Of a DNA stretch of 64,000 bases, positions 60,901-64,000 are shown one piece after another. The stretch is from positions 5,783,203 to 5,847,202 of the forward strand of contig CM065189.1 of assembly GCA_033026295.1 (NCBI GenBank), in the 5' to 3' direction. This stretch comes from Channa striata. Its lineage: Eukaryota; Chordata; Actinopteri; Anabantiformes; Channidae. A program made the position numbers and the translations under genes. Numbering within the stretch: position 1 is the stretch's first letter; the number at the start of each line of letters is the position of its first letter. The notes beneath the pieces were generated by a model. The model saw only the letters and a list, made by a program, of their open reading frames with translations, did not search any database and was not told where the DNA came from.

Positions 60901-63900
60901 TTTAGCTACTGTGCTTGTGTGGGATAATATCAGCTTCCACTGAGCCAACGCTGAATCCAGTAGAGGTTCTTTTTAACCTGGAGCTGGAAAGTATTTGATT
61001 ATTGGCCACAGGATCAGATTTGATGTGGATGTTGACTGGCAGGAATGCTGCACGTGAGAACATCACAAGTGATCAATGACCGGGGATGATTGCACCACTC
61101 CAGGTGAAGAGGAAACCTCAGATGTGATGTTGATGAAAATCTCTGGCCAGTCTATGAAGACCAACAGGATGTCGCTGAAGATGACAACTTGTACTTTTTG
61201 TTTCTTTTTTTGATAAACTTCCACAGGTTTGTTATAGGAGTTTGTATATTTTATAACTTTTTCAAAAAGTTCTAATCACAATGTAATTTGTGACCTAAAT
61301 GGTAATTTGGTAATGGTAATTACGCATTTTGACCAGTAAGGGCTCCATGCACTTTGTGGCACTGGGCAATTAAACTGGGACCAAAACAAACATGAAATAT
61401 TTTCAATAACTTACTACCTTGAATCATTGTGACACTTTTGTGACAGTTGCACTTACCTTAAGACGAGCCTAAACAATTAAGAAACACTGCAAGACATCTT
61501 ACTGTCGTGGTCCTAAACTCAACTTCCTGTTCTTTGACTTTTTTTTGTCTTTACTCTGTTGCACATCTTTGGAGTGATTTCCTATTCAAACCCAGATCTC
61601 CCCACACATCCCCACATTTCTATGAATTTTTTTTTTACTGATCCTGGAAACTTGCTTGTCTGTTTACCTGCTAATCTGTCGACCTGCCTGCTCACTGATC
61701 TGACGGCCTCAGCCTTGCCTGCGTAACCAGTGGATCTGGATATTATCTGTTGTGTCCGACTCTCCTGTATTCCATTACGTTTATTACTCACCTGAACTCA
61801 TGGAGGTCTGAGACATTCCACCGGCTACCTGATACTTTCCTGTGCTGTCTGGCCTTCCACCTTACCTGGTCTCCACTCTTACCCGGACGTCTGCTAATTT
61901 CTTTATGTTTATAAATATATATATCCGCAGCGTTTGCGACACACATGTCGTCTCTCTATTTCACAGTCCCAGAAAAGACAATGTACTTTTTCATAAAACC
62001 AGTGTTGTTCACACCGTGACTCTCTCCTGTCCTTTGTTTTTGCTGCTTTGACATAATCTCCATTCACCCCGACATTGCACTGAGCACGGCCATGTCAACC
62101 TGAACACAACAAGCTCTGGTTCGACCAATCTGCCGCCCAAAAATCAGTCAGTCAGTTGGTCGATATATGATCATAAAGATCAAACATTTGCACAGAAGTT
62201 TTTTTTTATTAACATAGTTAATGCACATTCAGCTCTAAATGTTTATTAGAAATTGATCAAATATAATACCCCAATATAATTTGGTTACTAAATAGTAATT
62301 TTTTAATCACCAAATTGCGTCTTTGAGGCTGGAATTTGAAATCACCATTGCATAAGACTCAGTTTTAGTGCTTTCGCTGTGGCTGTGACCCCATTGTATG
62401 TGAAGTTTTAACAAGCACAGGTGAAAACATTTTTCTATCCAAAAAACATATTCACTAGGTTCATGCACTGTGTAAGTTTTGTTCAGTGTCATTTAAACTA
62501 CTGTTATTCTGAGGGTTTGTCAGTAAACTACAGTGTACATGAGTTTAACCAAATGGGTTTCAAGAACAGGGACTTTTATTTTTAGCCTGGGCGATTTTTA
62601 AAGTCTTGCGTGTGACATACAAATCAGTAAAACAGACCAGCTTAGAGATATCGAAACTCAAATCCCATTTTACGACCAGTTTATGCAGAAAACCAGGAAC
62701 TTGCAGGGTGAAATCGCTCTTTCTTGTGACCCGTGTTTGTGTGCAGAGAACTGCATGTGCCTGAACACTGACCCCAGAGAACCATTCGTAGCAGAGAACA
62801 CAAGCTGAAGCACTTCTGTAGGGAAAGTGCGAGGAGTATTTGTCAGCACCTCTGCCTGCTTGTGTGCGTGGGTGTATGTGAACAAATGTCCATATGCTTG
62901 TGTGGGTACCGGCATATATTGCGTGTCATAAACTCTTCAATAAACGCTCAGGGGCTAAGGGACTCATAATTCAGCAGTGAAGCTCTTAGCTTTCCCCACG
63001 GAGACCAGCATTCACCGCTGCACCGCAAAACCCTCACAGCAGCCAAGACTGCATCACAGTTCCTTTTGTTTCTCATGGAAAAACAAGTCCAGTCAGATCT
63101 GACAGCCTTGCATAAAGTTGTCATGTGCATCTGAGAGAGCAGTGTAACGCCGTGGCGTTGAGGAGGGAGGGTGTTTTCTCTGCTCAACAACAAATCAATT
63201 CTCAATTCTCTGCCTCATTTGTTGCTGCTGGCAAACTCCTGCGGAGCCTTGAAATCCTATTTAATAATCAAGCATGAAAAGCCACGGATAACCGACTATT
63301 ATGAGATGCAGTTGCAAAAGGGAAGATACGATCATTGTGTAATTGAAATATCATTCACATCACATGAGACATGCATGATGTTTTGCACGGCAGGATGTGG
63401 TCACTGTTTAAACAGCCCTGAGTTAGAGATTTTAAAAACCAGAGGTTTTGGGCTTTGTAACCCCTTCGAGTTTGTCAGTGTAGCTCCGGAACTAATTGAG
63501 AACAGACCGAAACTAGACACAAGTAAAAGCAAGTGGTGATTTTTTTTTCCCCCTAGCACTTCATAAAAGGTTGAAGGACTCGTTTTTTCAGCAGTACAAC
63601 AGACTTTGAGGTTATATTTCAGATTTTGCAACATTCAGAGAAAGCCTGCTAACGTCAATATAAGGGACTGATAACCTCAGAAACACGCTGTAGGATTCTC
63701 ATTGATCACCCAGTGGGATGCGCATCAGCTATTGAATTCCAACTCAGGAGCGTTTTGTCTGTGGGAAACCATCCTTCCAGTTTTCACTATTTTGGCACCT
63801 TCTGTGGTATTAATTACCTGAAGGAACATGATTTGACAATGAATGAAATAAATGTTTGATAGCGGGTAAGCAGTGATGACGACGATATCACAAACACAGC

Positions 63901-64000
63901 CAGGCGCTCCTCAGTGTGTGGATGTCACATGCCTGCAGGACGGGTGGACACACTTCTGCCGCTCTGGGCTAAAAACAATCAGCCATGTACCATACAGCAA
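57971..64000. other. gene-poor region, nothing firmly recognised
   Basis: There is no exon with splice support. The block 63170-63540 is a complex sequence with a 122-codon open frame on the plus strand and could be either a conserved non-coding block or chance. 61560-62040 contains a pyrimidine-rich 'tgcctgctcactgatctgac' stretch of the sort found near some retroelement ends, but I could not assign it. Confidence 0.4.
59681..59735. repeat. perfect 17-base inverted repeat with 21-base loop
   Basis: 'aaaactataattttcaa' (59681-59697) and its exact reverse complement (59719-59735) flank a 21-base spacer. No transposon-like context was recognised around it. Confidence 0.85.

Noticed and set aside
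63171..63539. 122-codon open frame on the plus strand
   Set aside because: No recognised domain and no flanking splice sites. A non-coding conserved block is at least as likely.

Overview
The window looks like nuclear DNA of a ray-finned (teleost) fish, probably a percomorph. The basis is intron-split genes with GT-AG junctions, AATAAA polyadenylation signals, and a fish-type mix of dead repeats (Tc1/mariner, pogo/Tigger, hAT, L2-type LINEs and tRNA-derived SINEs). No bacterial, CRISPR or organellar features were seen. Only two genes can be reconstructed with confidence. Two single exons are plausible, and most of the rest is intergenic or repeat DNA.

Layout. 1-1.4 kb: a decayed Tc1 element on the minus strand. 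1.6-5.5 kb: a possible last coding exon of an unidentified plus-strand gene, followed by AT-rich DNA that could be its long 3' UTR. 7.2-18.4 kb: a plus-strand gene for a secreted protein made of a signal peptide, a Thr/Pro mucin-like stalk and two C-type lectin domains. Its introns hold a Tc1 remnant, a MITE-like element with long terminal inverted repeats, a hairpin repeat and an L2 LINE fragment. 18.4-26.4 kb: no gene recognised, with microsatellites and one possible conserved element. 26.4-28 kb: a decayed pogo/Tigger element, then a SINE. 29.9-30.2 kb: one candidate exon of unknown identity. 34.9-35.7 kb: an unclassified A-tailed repeat and an inverted SINE. 38.1-39.6 kb: a complete four-exon, ELR-negative CXC chemokine gene on the plus strand, with an AU-rich 3' UTR. 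40.8-44.3 kb: a hAT remnant, a degenerate L2 LINE and a second SINE. 44.3-64 kb: a gene-poor stretch with several complex, motif-rich blocks that may be conserved non-coding elements.

Both well-supported genes have immune-type architectures: a pattern-recognition-like lectin and a leukocyte chemoattractant. They lie about 20 kb apart on the same strand. Nothing in the sequence shows that they are co-regulated. The most interesting points are the two-CTLD lectin lacking canonical calcium/sugar ligands, the reading-frame conflict in its mucin exon, and the chemokine with two extra C-terminal cysteines. I found no evidence of an entirely new system.
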